64,000 bases of DNA from Leptolinea sp964420995 (GTDB taxonomy: Bacteria; Chloroflexota; Anaerolineae; Anaerolineales; Anaerolineaceae), in NCBI GenBank assembly GCA_964420995.1, contig CAYQUX010000003.1, forward strand, positions 172,335 through 236,334, given 5' to 3'. Position numbers and translations under genes: made by a program. The notes beneath the pieces are model-generated. The model was given only the letters and a program-made list of their open reading frames with translations, was not told the origin of the DNA and did not search any database. Shown here one piece after another: positions 1-9,007 of this stretch. Position 1 is the first letter of the stretch, and each line of letters starts with the position of its first letter.

Positions 1-1678
1 GCCGCCCGGCCCACCACTCCTCAAGACTGATGATCACAATACCGGGTTTATTCAAACGAAGTTCACAATCAAGGGGAGTCTCTTTGTCCTGGCATTTTGT
101 CCGGTCAGCCTGAGCGGGGTTCAAAACGCCGGCGATATTTAATCCGCCGTGGCGCGCCATCCCTTTTCGTCCAAATGACCCGTTAAACTGATCGATGACT
201 GGCTGAAGATACGGATAATTTCCAAGGGTGTAATCACCCGATTTTTCAAATGCCCCCAGGAAGACGGATGGGACACTCTGGCAATCGCCGATTATGGAAA
301 TTACATCAGACCTGTTGCCATTTCCCATCCCTTCCGAGTAGATGGTATGCATTTTCTCGGAAACATGATCTGGTATGACGGGCATGGTTTGCCAGGTCTT
401 CTCATCCGCGCAGGTTCCCTGAGTGGGTGATTTATAAATCCCGGCCGGTGTTGGCGTGAATTCAGGTGAGGCAGTTTTTCCTTCTGGCAGAATGGTCACT
501 TCGACTGTCAAAGTGGGTTTGGGTGTGGGAGTCGGTGTGGCAAAGACCACCGTGACCGGTGGAAGAGCGACCCGACGGGCGATTGTATTAACGGCATCCG
601 CAATGGATTTGATGATCATATTGACGCCAGCCGGAGTGATATGAAAGGCGGTATTGGTGAACTCACTCTCTGGAACGGCATCCCACAGGTCCATGTAAAT
701 CCAATTGCTTCCCGTTGCGTGGCTGGCCAATAAAACACGGTACTGGTCATACGCCCAGCGCGGGTAATTGAAGTTATAGCGGATATCGCTGTTGGTACCG
801 CTGCTGATTAGGATGGGTTCATTTACCAGCAAGATGGGTGTGTTACCTGCCAGGGTCATTCCGGCTTGAACAACATCCAGCGCGATATCAGTGGATTTAA
901 GCGGGCTTTCCTTTTTCAGATAAGTAGTGTCCTCATCCAGGTCACGCTGAGCAAGGCTGTACACCGGCGGGTAATACTGGTCTATACCCGTGGCCGCCCA
1001 CATGAATCCATACAATTGCAGCCGCAGCCACTCTGCCAGTTCCTTGCGTTGAAATACCGGGGAATTTGACCAGAGGGTTGTTTTTTCCGATAATGTATCC
1101 TGTGGAATGGCTAAATTGAAAGATTGAATATAATGCCGGGCAAGAGTTTTATTTTGCATTATTACCGGCGAATTCAACTGGTTGACTGTCGCCATGGAAT
1201 CAAGGGTGACCATCCAGATAAAAAGATCCGGCTGGTACTGGAGAGCTTTATCCAGAATAAGCAAATCCTTAAATGTTGAATCGGTAGGATACCCCAGGTT
1301 GTAAACTTTCAACTTTTTTCCGGCTATCAAATCCGCGTAAGTCGATTGAAGTCGCGAAGCGATGGTCTCTTCGGGATGTTGTAATGTGCCCCATACGGAC
1401 GAATCCCCGATCATGATGATCCGGAATTCACTCCCGGATTTGGATCCCCGATTTATTTCCAGTGTGGAAAACATGGTGTCCAGGTTGTACGTGTTCAGGC
1501 TGTAACTTTTCTCTGGTGTCTCTCCAAATGGAAAGCGCTGCCTGCCAGGGAATAGCAGGTTGTAGGCGCTGACTTTTCCCAGTAATGGACGCCAGTTAAA
1601 TCCACCAAATAGCAAATTCACTCCGGCAAACAGGATCAGAGTTTTCCAAAGAACGCTGCGAAGAAATCGGGTATCCAT
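1..1678 (-). CDS. SGNH/GDSL-hydrolase-like membrane-anchored protein (partial, C-terminus beyond window)
   Basis: Read on the minus strand from the ATG at 1678, the frame stays open for 559 codons and runs off the left edge. A hydrophobic segment near residues 5-22 should anchor the protein, with the rest outside the cell. A first SGNH-like domain has block I GDSSVWG near residue 90 and a late FHITPAG near residue 344, which would supply the catalytic His; the Asp usual three residues before that His is replaced by Thr. A Thr/Pro-rich linker near residue 380 leads to a second, related segment that starts IIGDCQS near residue 462, with Cys where GDS proteins have Ser. The gene starts 4 bases after the MBOAT gene. 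By analogy with DltD and AlgJ/AlgX it is probably the extracytoplasmic partner in acyl transfer (inference). The function of the second segment is unknown. Confidence 0.75.
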   Translation of the reverse strand, partial: MDTRFLRSVLWKTLILFAGVNLLFGGFNWRPLLGKVSAYNLLFPGRQRFPFGETPEKSYSLNTYNLDTMFSTLEINRGSKSGSEFRIIMIGDSSVWGTLQHPEETIASRLQSTYADLIAGKKLKVYNLGYPTDSTFKDLLILDKALQYQPDLFIWMVTLDSMATVNQLNSPVIMQNKTLARHYIQSFNLAIPQDTLSEKTTLWSNSPVFQRKELAEWLRLQLYGFMWAATGIDQYYPPVYSLAQRDLDEDTTYLKKESPLKSTDIALDVVQAGMTLAGNTPILLVNEPILISSGTNSDIRYNFNYPRWAYDQYRVLLASHATGSNWIYMDLWDAVPESEFTNTAFHITPAGVNMIIKSIADAVNTIARRVALPPVTVVFATPTPTPKPTLTVEVTILPEGKTASPEFTPTPAGIYKSPTQGTCADEKTWQTMPVIPDHVSEKMHTIYSEGMGNGNRSDVISIIGDCQSVPSVFLGAFEKSGDYTLGNYPYLQPVIDQFNGSFGRKGMARHGGLNIAGVLNPAQADRTKCQDKETPLDCELRLNKPGIVIISLEEWWAGR

Positions 1679-1682
1679 AAAT

Positions 1683-3119
1683 CTATCCCCACCCGAATAG
1701 TCTTGCAAAGACATATATGGATTGTTCAGGGTCAGGAAGGGCGAACCAGACCCAACCGAGCGTGACAAAATGGAATGTCAGGATTACAGAAACCCCGTCA
1801 AGAACCCGCTGAACCGGACTTCCAGCAATCCGTTCCTGTGTGCCGCGGAACAGGTTTGACCAGCGGTTTTGAAGAAATAATCCCAGGGCGTGCCACATAC
1901 CCCATAGCAGAAAATTGACCGATATGCCATGCCAAAGGCCGATAAACACCATGGTGGACAGTTGACCAATAAACATGGTGAGAACAGGGAGATTCTTGAA
2001 AATCGATGTCCGCATGGAGCGGGTCAATGGATTAAATAGGTATGTACGCACCCACTGTGTTAATGTAATATGCCAGCTATTCCAGAACTGGGTGATGTTT
2101 GTCTTCAGATAGGGCTGGTTGAAATTCTCTGGAACCCGGATTCCCATAATCCGCGCCAGCCCTATGGCAATATCTGTGTAACCGGAGAAATCGAAATAGA
2201 TCTGAAAAGCATAGGCGTATAAAAGGATCCACATCCAGAAGGTGGATTGCACCTGAAAAATGCTTGAAGAATTGATTGCGATAATGGCCAGCGAATCAGC
2301 CAGGAAAAATTTCTTAAAAAAACCGATGGCCAGTCGTTTGCCGCCTTCCAGAAGGTCCCGGGGTACCGAACCATTCCCGGCAACCTGGTGGTAGTCTCTG
2401 GAAAATCGCTCAAGCCGATCAATCGGACCGGCGGCAAGGGTTGGAAAAAATAAAACATAGTTGAAATAATTCTGGAGTTCTACCACCTGGTAGCGTTTGT
2501 TTTGAAAATCCCGCAGGGTGTGAATCAACCGGAAGGCAATGTATGAATACCCAAACCAACGCAGGGTTGCTAGCCCAGCCAGGTTGGAGGATTGACCCAC
2601 CCACTGGCGAATGGTTTGAATTGTCTTTATTGAAAGGATTTCATTCTTGAGAATAACAAAGAGGATTATTAAAAACCCCGTGAGCGCGTAGCTTGATACG
2701 ATTGCCGCTTTGCCTTCCTTGACCATTCCAACGTGCAACCCGATTATTGCCAAAAACATGAGGCTGGCAAGTACAAGTTGTATTTGAGGTGGCCGGGCAA
2801 GAAAATTGAATTGTCCCAGGTCAACGTAACGCAGAAGACTCAACAAAATAACATAAAGCCCGATGCGGTGTAAAAAATGGATGGCCTTTGATGAAAAACG
2901 GCTTTCACGAGGGGTTATGACCAGCCAGCAAAAAATGATTAGCGCGATTGTCAGCACGGGGAGCCAGAATTCCAGATAACGGGCGGGTATTTCGGGCTGC
3001 AAAGCAAAGATTAACCCCACACCGGAAATGGAAATCAGCTCAGCATACCCCCGGGTGCGCGTCAACAACCTGATGGTTAACGCTGCTGGAATCAGCGCGA
3101 GTAGCAATTCTATGCGCAT
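1683..3119 (-). CDS. MBOAT-family membrane O-acyltransferase (DltB/AlgI-like)
   Basis: A protein of 478 residues made almost entirely of hydrophobic helices. The C-terminal half carries the MBOAT signature: an FDFSGYTDIAIGLARIMGI stretch, an NSWHITLTQWVRTYLF stretch, and a GLWHG motif followed by a second WHA, which holds the expected catalytic His. MBOAT proteins of this branch move acyl groups from a cytoplasmic donor across the membrane to a cell-surface polymer, as DltB does with D-alanine and AlgI with acetyl groups. The ATG lies one base after the stop of the 41-codon microprotein gene, and the SGNH gene follows 4 bases downstream, so the three are very likely one transcript. Donor and acceptor cannot be read from the sequence; no dltA or dltC gene is nearby, which argues against D-alanine. 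Confidence 0.9.
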   Translation of the reverse strand: MRIELLLALIPAALTIRLLTRTRGYAELISISGVGLIFALQPEIPARYLEFWLPVLTIALIIFCWLVITPRESRFSSKAIHFLHRIGLYVILLSLLRYVDLGQFNFLARPPQIQLVLASLMFLAIIGLHVGMVKEGKAAIVSSYALTGFLIILFVILKNEILSIKTIQTIRQWVGQSSNLAGLATLRWFGYSYIAFRLIHTLRDFQNKRYQVVELQNYFNYVLFFPTLAAGPIDRLERFSRDYHQVAGNGSVPRDLLEGGKRLAIGFFKKFFLADSLAIIAINSSSIFQVQSTFWMWILLYAYAFQIYFDFSGYTDIAIGLARIMGIRVPENFNQPYLKTNITQFWNSWHITLTQWVRTYLFNPLTRSMRTSIFKNLPVLTMFIGQLSTMVFIGLWHGISVNFLLWGMWHALGLFLQNRWSNLFRGTQERIAGSPVQRVLDGVSVILTFHFVTLGWVWFALPDPEQSIYVFARLFGWG

Positions 3120-3120
3120 C

Positions 3121-3246
3121 TTAGAATCCCTGATAAATCCATACCGGCGATGTATCGGTTACAGACACCAATACAGCCAGACTGATCAACACCAGCAGTA
3201 GCGCCCACAAGGTTGAGCGATTAAAGATCAATCGAAGAATTCTCAC
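3121..3246 (-). CDS. DltX-like 41-residue membrane microprotein with C-terminal WIYQGF
   Basis: A 41-codon frame starting with GTG at 3246, whose first bases overlap the stop of the upstream lipoprotein gene (GTGA) and whose TAA ends one base before the MBOAT start. It has a short basic N-terminus, one hydrophobic helix at about residues 13-29, and the C-terminus W36-I37-Y38-Q39-G40-F41. In Gram-positive Dlt systems the microprotein DltX has this layout, and its C-terminal aromatic motif with a conserved Tyr is reported to relay the acyl group between the MBOAT protein and the acceptor. Similar tails occur with other MBOAT systems. Size, topology, tail and position all match; the assignment is by analogy. 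It is short enough to be missed by standard gene calling. Confidence 0.75.
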   Translation of the reverse strand: MRILRLIFNRSTLWALLLVLISLAVLVSVTDTSPVWIYQGF

Positions 3247-3641
3247 CGGTATCCACACTCCAGCCAATCTCCATTTTCATGGGAGACGAAGTATCTGTTT
3301 TGTGAAAGATCCACGCTGGAAACCTCATTGTTATATGTGGTCTCCAGCTTCCCACTGCATTCTACAATCATCCCCCCAGACACAACTTCTGCTTCCCGGC
3401 ATTGCACATCCTTCAAATCTGCCTTGACCAGTTGAAGTGCATCCAACTCCAAGAAAGCCTGTGTTTCCCACTCGCTGCATGTCAGATTGGAAATGGCGAT
3501 CTGATCTTGCGTCGCCAGGGCATGGAGATAGTCCTGCACAACACGTACAGGTTCACTGGCCTGCCCTGTGCAGCCGATTATTGACCCACTTAACAAGGCA
3601 AGAATGAAAAAAAGGAAACCAGAATTTTTGGGTTTCTTCAT
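3243..3641 (-). CDS. small lipoprotein of unknown function (NTF2-like size)
   Basis: 132 residues with a lipoprotein signal: KK start, hydrophobic core, and lipobox GSIIGC with Cys24. The mature part begins with a segment resembling the first helix of NTF2-like or DUF4878 lipoproteins (PVRVVQDYLHALATQDQ), followed by alternating polar strands and several cysteines that could pair outside the cell. No catalytic motif is recognised. The stop codon overlaps the GTG of the microprotein gene (GTGA), so it is probably the first gene of the acylation operon. No convincing Shine-Dalgarno precedes the ATG. It could be a substrate-handling or accessory factor; this is a guess from position only. Confidence 0.7.
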   Translation of the reverse strand: MKKPKNSGFLFFILALLSGSIIGCTGQASEPVRVVQDYLHALATQDQIAISNLTCSEWETQAFLELDALQLVKADLKDVQCREAEVVSGGMIVECSGKLETTYNNEVSSVDLSQNRYFVSHENGDWLECGYR

Positions 3642-3814
3642 CGAAAAATCACATTCATGAATGAAGAATGTGCGCTTTCAAGTTTGATGATTATCAGGAA
3701 TTTTTCAGGTGATTGGATTGATCAGCCAATAACCCGGAAATTATCCGAAACATGATACCACATCTGCCTGAACGCTGGATTGCATCAACGGAGGAGCTCT
3801 CTCGTGGAAAACAA

Positions 3815-3846
3815 AAACCGCTCAAAACAGAAGGTTTGAGCGGTTT
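3815..3846 (-). terminator. Rho-independent terminator after the ParA-type gene
   Basis: A 12-base-pair perfect stem (AAACCGCTCAAA / TTTGAGCGGTTT) with an 8-base loop lies 28 bases beyond the stop of the minus-strand ATPase gene. On the minus strand the 3' arm is followed by more T residues. It may act in both directions. Confidence 0.8.
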
Positions 3847-3873
3847 ACAGTTTATCTGCAAAGGACACTAATA

Positions 3874-4659
3874 TTAATCGGAATGAGCTTTGCCATTCAA
3901 CAAGACAGAACTTAATTCAGCAAAAACCGGTGTTAACCGTTCCGGGAAAACCTGATCCACCCACTCGCTGCGAACAAGAGTTTTAGAATAGGGAATCCCG
4001 GAGAGGATTTTTGCATTTGAAAGCAAGGGGTTGTTTTTCAAACTTTCATTCCAAGATTCCATCGTTGCTTCTTCCCATTTGGCATTCCCAATACCCACCG
4101 GCACAATCCCGGCCAATTGTTTCCGCTGGCGCAGGACAAGCTGAATGGTATCAGCTGTTGGTTTGCGGTTTTGCATGGAAAGCATGAGGGGAACAAAAAC
4201 CTTGTCAGACGCGGCGGAAATGGCCATGGATACCAGGAATGGCGCCGTACCGGTATCCACCATCACGATCAAATCATCAGAAAAAGACGCTTCTTCAAGG
4301 GCGTAGCGCAGGATGTCGGGTGATTCGCCCATGCTCAACAGGCTGGTTACCCGGTAATCTGCCGGGAGAACATAGACGTTTTCGTTATATTTTGAGCGCA
4401 TCAATGCTTTTTGCACAACCTGGCGTGTATCACCGCCTTCTCGCATCGTTTCAAGAACGGTAAAAACTGTCGGGCCGGCTTTGCCGTCAATGGTTGCCCG
4501 CGCTTCCGTACCCAGGAAAAGCGTTGTGCTTCCGCCCTGCGGATCAATATCAATAATGATGACGCGCTTTTTATAAAACTGCGTCAGATAACTTGCCATC
4601 AGCCCGGTAATGGTCGTCTTTCCGGTTCCGCCCTTCATGGACGTAAAAGTCGTGATCAT
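3874..4659 (-). CDS. ParA/MinD-family ATPase, orphan
   Basis: 261 residues. The N-terminus has the deviant Walker A motif KGGTGKTT (residues 9-16) with the signature Lys at position 9, followed by a Walker A' region (IIIDIDPQGG near residue 35) and a Walker B-like strand (LIVMVDTGTAP). These define the ParA/MinD/Soj group, whose ATP-dependent dimers position DNA, protein complexes or membrane machinery. No parB or minC/minE partner is adjacent, so the cargo is unknown. GGAG lies 5 bases before the ATG. The gene is divergent from the WD40 gene and ends at a strong hairpin, so it forms a unit of its own. Chromosome partitioning would usually sit beside parB and is therefore less likely. Confidence 0.85.
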   Translation of the reverse strand: MITTFTSMKGGTGKTTITGLMASYLTQFYKKRVIIIDIDPQGGSTTLFLGTEARATIDGKAGPTVFTVLETMREGGDTRQVVQKALMRSKYNENVYVLPADYRVTSLLSMGESPDILRYALEEASFSDDLIVMVDTGTAPFLVSMAISAASDKVFVPLMLSMQNRKPTADTIQLVLRQRKQLAGIVPVGIGNAKWEEATMESWNESLKNNPLLSNAKILSGIPYSKTLVRSEWVDQVFPERLTPVFAELSSVLLNGKAHSD

Positions 4660-4830
4660 AGTACTCCAACTTCCAACAAATTAAACTCCCGGACAATGCC
4701 GTTTTATTCAATGCCTGAGCCCGGGGAAAACCGCTCATTATACGATACACATTTTCTGATATTATAATCTCATTACTCAATAATTTCATTTTCCCGATGT
4801 TGATCTCCACCATAAATAAGGAAGTCTACA

Positions 4831-7056
4831 TTGCAACAACAACCTAATTTTCAAAACATATCATTGACCGTTGCAGTCATCGTCAAATTGTTCATATCCA
4901 TATCACTGGTTCTTTTTGCCGTGATCGTGATGCTTTTCGCTTCGAGCAGCGCACCTCGTAAACCAAAAGTATCTGTCACACCTCGCCCAACCATGACAAG
5001 GGCGGTAAAGACTCCTTTTTCTCTGTTCTGGAAAAAGACCGCGGTTCCCACCCTGACGCCAACTGCGGCCGCCACCACACCATCAACCGCCGCAGTCCAG
5101 GCCATAAATCCTACCGCCGGTGGCGTGAATCCACCTCAAATACCCCCCTCGCCCACCAATCCACCTGCGCAACCAACGGCGATTCCAACCAATCCTCCTG
5201 CCGCACCAACCAATCCACCACAGGCGCCTGCGGCAAAGACCAACATCACAACCGTGCAGGGATCACTTCAGGTTCCCGATCAACCATTTGGACTTGACAA
5301 TCTGGCCTACCTGAAATTGATCGGGCAGTTTGGAAAAGGACGGATAAACCAGGTCGCCTGGGCGCCTTCGGCTGTCGGCGCGTTCAATCTTTTCGCGGCA
5401 ACAACGGGTGGTTTCTTCTATCTGGATCCGAATACGGGGCAGGAGCAAAATCCAGTCTATCTGAATTCCAATATATTCAGTTCGGCCATCAGCCCGGATG
5501 GGTCCCGCCTGGTTACTAGTGGATCAGACAATTCCATCGTAATCTGGAAATATGGCACCGGGGAAGCGATAGCCTCAATTGATACACAGGGTGACATGAT
5601 CACAGAACTTATTTTCAGTCAGGATGGGTCATCCATTCTTGGGGCCGGTGCAAATGGAAAGGTGTACATCTGGAATACGGCAGATGGATCATTAAGCCGG
5701 CAATTGGAAGGAAACGGCAATCCAGTCCGGTCGCTGCAAATCAGCGCGGACGGACAACTGGTTGTCGCCGGATCAGAGGACAAAACAGTCTCCATGTGGA
5801 ATGTTGCGAGCGGTGTACGATTCATCTCCATTACCGCACATTACAAACCGGTAAATTGCGTGGTTATGAGCGCCGATTCAAAGATGGTGGCTTCCGCGAG
5901 TGATGACAATACCTTTATCCTCTGGGATACAACCAATGGCAAGCAGATCCGTCTTTTCCCGGTAACCTCCGGGGTGCGCAGTCTGGCTTTCACAAAGGAT
6001 GGCACGGGTATCATTTCCGGTGAACAAAATGGAACAGTCAGCCAGTGGGAACTTGCCACGGGGCGACTTGTAAAGACTATCAGTAAAGTTCCGGGGGAGG
6101 TAAATTCCCTGGCATTCAACGCCGATGGGTCATTGCTCGCCATTGGCGCGTACACCCTGCATATTTGGCGTCCGGCAGACGACGCGTTTGCCGCGCCTTT
6201 CAAAGGTTTTACGAACTCAATTACCAGTCTGGCTTTCAATAAAGCCGCATCCATCCTGGCCACCGGCAATCAGGACGGCAGGATATCGTTGTGGGATATT
6301 AAAACAGGCACAATTATCGCTTTGCTGGAAGCGCACTCCGGAGAAGTTGCGACCCTCGATTTCAACTCAGACGGACGCTATCTGGCATCCGGTGGCGCGG
6401 ATAACCAGATCATAATCTGGGATACCACCAGCGCACAGAAAGTTTATGCTCTGCGCGGTCATAGTGGGGGCGTTCGCTCGGTGACATTTAACTCCGATGG
6501 CAGCCGCCTGGCTTCTGCGGGTGGTTGGGTGGACATCACGCTCAAAATGTGGGAAATGGCCACCGGTACGGGTTTATACAATATCACCGGTTTTACAAAG
6601 GGTGATATTCAACTGGCATTGCGCCAGGGAACAAACATGCTTGCCTCAGCGGGTGGGGATGGTATTATTCGAGTATGGAATTTTGACTCTCGTCAATTGG
6701 TTACAACGATACAAAAACACAGTCGGGCGGTCCGCAGTATCGCTTTCAGTCCGGATGGCAAACAACTGGCCTCTGCCAGCGAAGATGGCAATACGTTCGT
6801 CTGGGAATCAGAAGGCTGGACAATGCTGAAGAATTTGCAAACAAAAGGCTCCAACTCACTGGCCTTTTCCCAAGACAACAGGGTTCTGGTAGTAGCCGGT
6901 GAAAACATTGAATTCTGGGATCTCAACAGCGGAAATCTTCTGACGGAATTCAAAGGAACGACCGGAACATTGACAAAGCTGGCAGAGACAGTCGATGGCA
7001 AGGTCCTTGCCGCGGGATCAACGGACGGAACAATCCGTTTGTATGGAATTCGTTAA
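4831..7056 (+). CDS. membrane-anchored WD40 protein with 14 blades
   Basis: 741 residues beginning at a TTG; AAGGAAG lies about 5 bases upstream and the next Met is inside the membrane helix, so TTG is favoured. One transmembrane helix at about residues 13-39 is followed by a low-complexity Pro/Thr/Ala linker to about residue 140 (repeats such as TNPPA). The rest is 14 consecutive WD40 repeats that can be counted by their SPDG..LAS....D..I.IW cores, enough for two seven-bladed propellers. Such repeats are protein-binding platforms. With an N-terminal anchor and spacer, the propellers should sit outside the cell. No enzyme domain is present. It heads a run of plus-strand genes of similar architecture. 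Confidence 0.85.
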   Translation: MQQQPNFQNISLTVAVIVKLFISISLVLFAVIVMLFASSSAPRKPKVSVTPRPTMTRAVKTPFSLFWKKTAVPTLTPTAAATTPSTAAVQAINPTAGGVNPPQIPPSPTNPPAQPTAIPTNPPAAPTNPPQAPAAKTNITTVQGSLQVPDQPFGLDNLAYLKLIGQFGKGRINQVAWAPSAVGAFNLFAATTGGFFYLDPNTGQEQNPVYLNSNIFSSAISPDGSRLVTSGSDNSIVIWKYGTGEAIASIDTQGDMITELIFSQDGSSILGAGANGKVYIWNTADGSLSRQLEGNGNPVRSLQISADGQLVVAGSEDKTVSMWNVASGVRFISITAHYKPVNCVVMSADSKMVASASDDNTFILWDTTNGKQIRLFPVTSGVRSLAFTKDGTGIISGEQNGTVSQWELATGRLVKTISKVPGEVNSLAFNADGSLLAIGAYTLHIWRPADDAFAAPFKGFTNSITSLAFNKAASILATGNQDGRISLWDIKTGTIIALLEAHSGEVATLDFNSDGRYLASGGADNQIIIWDTTSAQKVYALRGHSGGVRSVTFNSDGSRLASAGGWVDITLKMWEMATGTGLYNITGFTKGDIQLALRQGTNMLASAGGDGIIRVWNFDSRQLVTTIQKHSRAVRSIAFSPDGKQLASASEDGNTFVWESEGWTMLKNLQTKGSNSLAFSQDNRVLVVAGENIEFWDLNSGNLLTEFKGTTGTLTKLAETVDGKVLAAGSTDGTIRLYGIR

Positions 7057-7136
7057 AATGAAATGAAAAATCAGGATAAAATAGGACAATACTAAGGTAA
7101 ACATCTTCGACCAAGTTTTTTGAGGAGGAATTACGA

Positions 7137-7859
7137 ATGAATAATAACGACAAATCAGTATGGGACGGTGTCATTCTGGTGGCGTCGTATCACTTTCTCA
7201 TGGCGGTTGTCTGTCTGCTTGGCGCGGCCGCAACAGTTGTTTTCGCCATCATCCCAAATCTCACGGTGACACCATCTAGTCCTCAATCCATATTCCTTCC
7301 CGTGATCGGTGCCTTCTTCGGGCTGATCCTTTGTATCTGGTACTTTTCCATTGGTTCAGGTTTGATCCGCCTGAAAAACAGCTCACGTATGGGCGCCGTT
7401 TTCCTCGCGCTTTTTGGCGCAATCGGCGGGTTATTTGTGCTGCTGGGCGCCGGTATCCCTGTGATCAACGGTCTTCTCCCTGACGTCGGCGCGGTAACCG
7501 GCGTGGCTGTTGCCAGCATCTGCGGTTATTCGTTGATGACCTTCCTAGATATCATTGTCCTGATCTTCCTGTATTCCGGTCGTGTTCGGGCTGTATTCTA
7601 TGGTGAACCCTGGACGCCGGAAAACAACGCGGTTCCTGGTGTTGGAACTCTCATCCGGGCAGCGGTATTTGGCGTACCGGTAAATTCCACCGTTGTTACC
7701 CCGGTTATGCCTGCTCCCGCCGCTCCCGCGCCCATCGCCCCGATTGCGTCTCAGCCAGCCACCACACCCCACCGCGAGACAACCCCGCCGCCGCCTCCTA
7801 TTGATGACCTGGATACCCCCGGTGACTTGTTTACCGAGCCAGCCCCGAGGAAACATTGA
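7137..7859 (+). CDS. four-helix membrane protein with proline-rich C-terminal tail
   Basis: 240 residues with a strong Shine-Dalgarno (GAGGAGG, 7 bases before the ATG). Four hydrophobic helices lie at about residues 10-38, 50-76, 83-111 and 118-150. The final 60 residues are rich in Ala and Pro (a PAPAAPAPIAPI stretch and five consecutive prolines) and probably form a flexible cytoplasmic tail. No family is recognised. It follows the WD40 gene by 80 bases and ends at a terminator. Confidence 0.7.
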   Translation: MNNNDKSVWDGVILVASYHFLMAVVCLLGAAATVVFAIIPNLTVTPSSPQSIFLPVIGAFFGLILCIWYFSIGSGLIRLKNSSRMGAVFLALFGAIGGLFVLLGAGIPVINGLLPDVGAVTGVAVASICGYSLMTFLDIIVLIFLYSGRVRAVFYGEPWTPENNAVPGVGTLIRAAVFGVPVNSTVVTPVMPAPAAPAPIAPIASQPATTPHRETTPPPPPIDDLDTPGDLFTEPAPRKH

Positions 7860-7876
7860 TTGGTGATTGCCTGATT

Positions 7877-7911
7877 AAAGAGGCTGACATTATTTCTGTC
7901 AGCCTCTTTTA
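7877..7911 (+). terminator. Rho-independent terminator
   Basis: A 13-base-pair perfect stem (AAAGAGGCTGACA / TGTCAGCCTCTTT), 7-base loop, ending in TTTT, 17 bases after the membrane-protein gene. Confidence 0.9.
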
Positions 7912-7945
7912 CAGACGCCCTCTTTATTGAAGCGATCAGGGGTTC

Positions 7946-8968
7946 ATGAACAAAGATAATTTCTCTCAAATTTTTCCATTTATATTAGGCCTGGTACTGG
8001 TTATTATCAAATCTTTTGTACTGGTGATCATGATTGTTGCTATGGCCCTGTTCACCAGCACACCTATTCAGTCTGCCGCCGTATTACCCAATGTCATCCT
8101 TCCTGAAGTTTTTCCTAACCAAACATCGACCATTTCACCTCATGACGCCGCGATAGCCAACAGTGAATGGTCAGGGGCAATTGCGAATAAAACACCCTTA
8201 CCGGCCGGCACACCTTTTATTCCTCCCACACTCCAACCAACTGCCATTCCGGTGAGTGTGGCAGCCGCCAATCCCGCACCCCAACCTACGACCATCGTTA
8301 CGCCAGGTGTTAGTTCGCCCTTGCAGGGATTCACCATTTCCGACCTGCCAGAATTGATCTCCCAGGAATTTAAACTACCTCCTCCCGGCGAAGACTCCGG
8401 CCATCATGGTGTGGATTTTGCATTCTGGAATCGGGATAATAAATCCATTCTGGGTGATCCCATTCAGGCAGTCTTCGCAGGAAAAGTCTCAATGGCGGAC
8501 TCAAAAGAGAAACCCCCTTATGGGTACACCATTATGATAGAAACTCCATTGAATACGGTGCCACCTGAAGTTATTCAGGCCATAAAAATCCCCACACAGC
8601 CTTTGGGAACGATTATTAACAACAAACTTAATTGCCCGGACCTATCCAAAGACCAGTGGAATACCGCATCAAAATCTCTATATACGTTGTACGGACATTT
8701 AATCAGTGCGCCGAGCAACAAACAGGGGGATCTTATTCAATCCGGTCAGGTGATTGGTTTTGTTGGAAATTCAGGTTATTCCAGCGCTCCACATCTACAT
8801 CTTGAAATGCGGATTGGACCCTCTGGCACCACTTTTTCAAATATGGGACATTATGACGGCAATACCACCGAAGAAGACAGGCATAATTATTGCAACTGGC
8901 GTATAAGTGGTGTTTTTCAGATGTTCGATCCAATGGATATTTTCAGGTCCAATCTGACAAACCAGTAG
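7946..8968 (+). CDS. M23-family metallopeptidase, membrane-anchored
   Basis: 340 residues. An N-terminal hydrophobic helix (about 12-35) works as anchor or uncleaved signal, followed by a Thr/Pro/Ala-rich spacer to about residue 125. The C-terminal half has the LytM/M23 zinc signature: H-x3-D in HHGVDF near residue 153, a GHLI segment for the third ligand region, and HLHLE near residue 281. An unusual 60-residue insertion separates the first and second halves of the fold. M23 enzymes cut peptidoglycan cross-links or act as inactive activators of amidases; both zinc motifs are intact here, so activity is plausible. Starts 34 bases after the upstream terminator, so it should have its own promoter. 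Confidence 0.85.
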   Translation: MNKDNFSQIFPFILGLVLVIIKSFVLVIMIVAMALFTSTPIQSAAVLPNVILPEVFPNQTSTISPHDAAIANSEWSGAIANKTPLPAGTPFIPPTLQPTAIPVSVAAANPAPQPTTIVTPGVSSPLQGFTISDLPELISQEFKLPPPGEDSGHHGVDFAFWNRDNKSILGDPIQAVFAGKVSMADSKEKPPYGYTIMIETPLNTVPPEVIQAIKIPTQPLGTIINNKLNCPDLSKDQWNTASKSLYTLYGHLISAPSNKQGDLIQSGQVIGFVGNSGYSSAPHLHLEMRIGPSGTTFSNMGHYDGNTTEEDRHNYCNWRISGVFQMFDPMDIFRSNLTNQ

Positions 8969-9007
8969 AACATCTGAATACCTGAACGAAATATTGATTG
9001 CCGGCAA

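Noticed and set aside
1683..3119. Teichoic-acid D-alanylation (dltB) as the specific role
   Set aside because: No dltA or dltC carrier genes nearby, and Chloroflexota are not known for such teichoic acids; only the general MBOAT role is kept.
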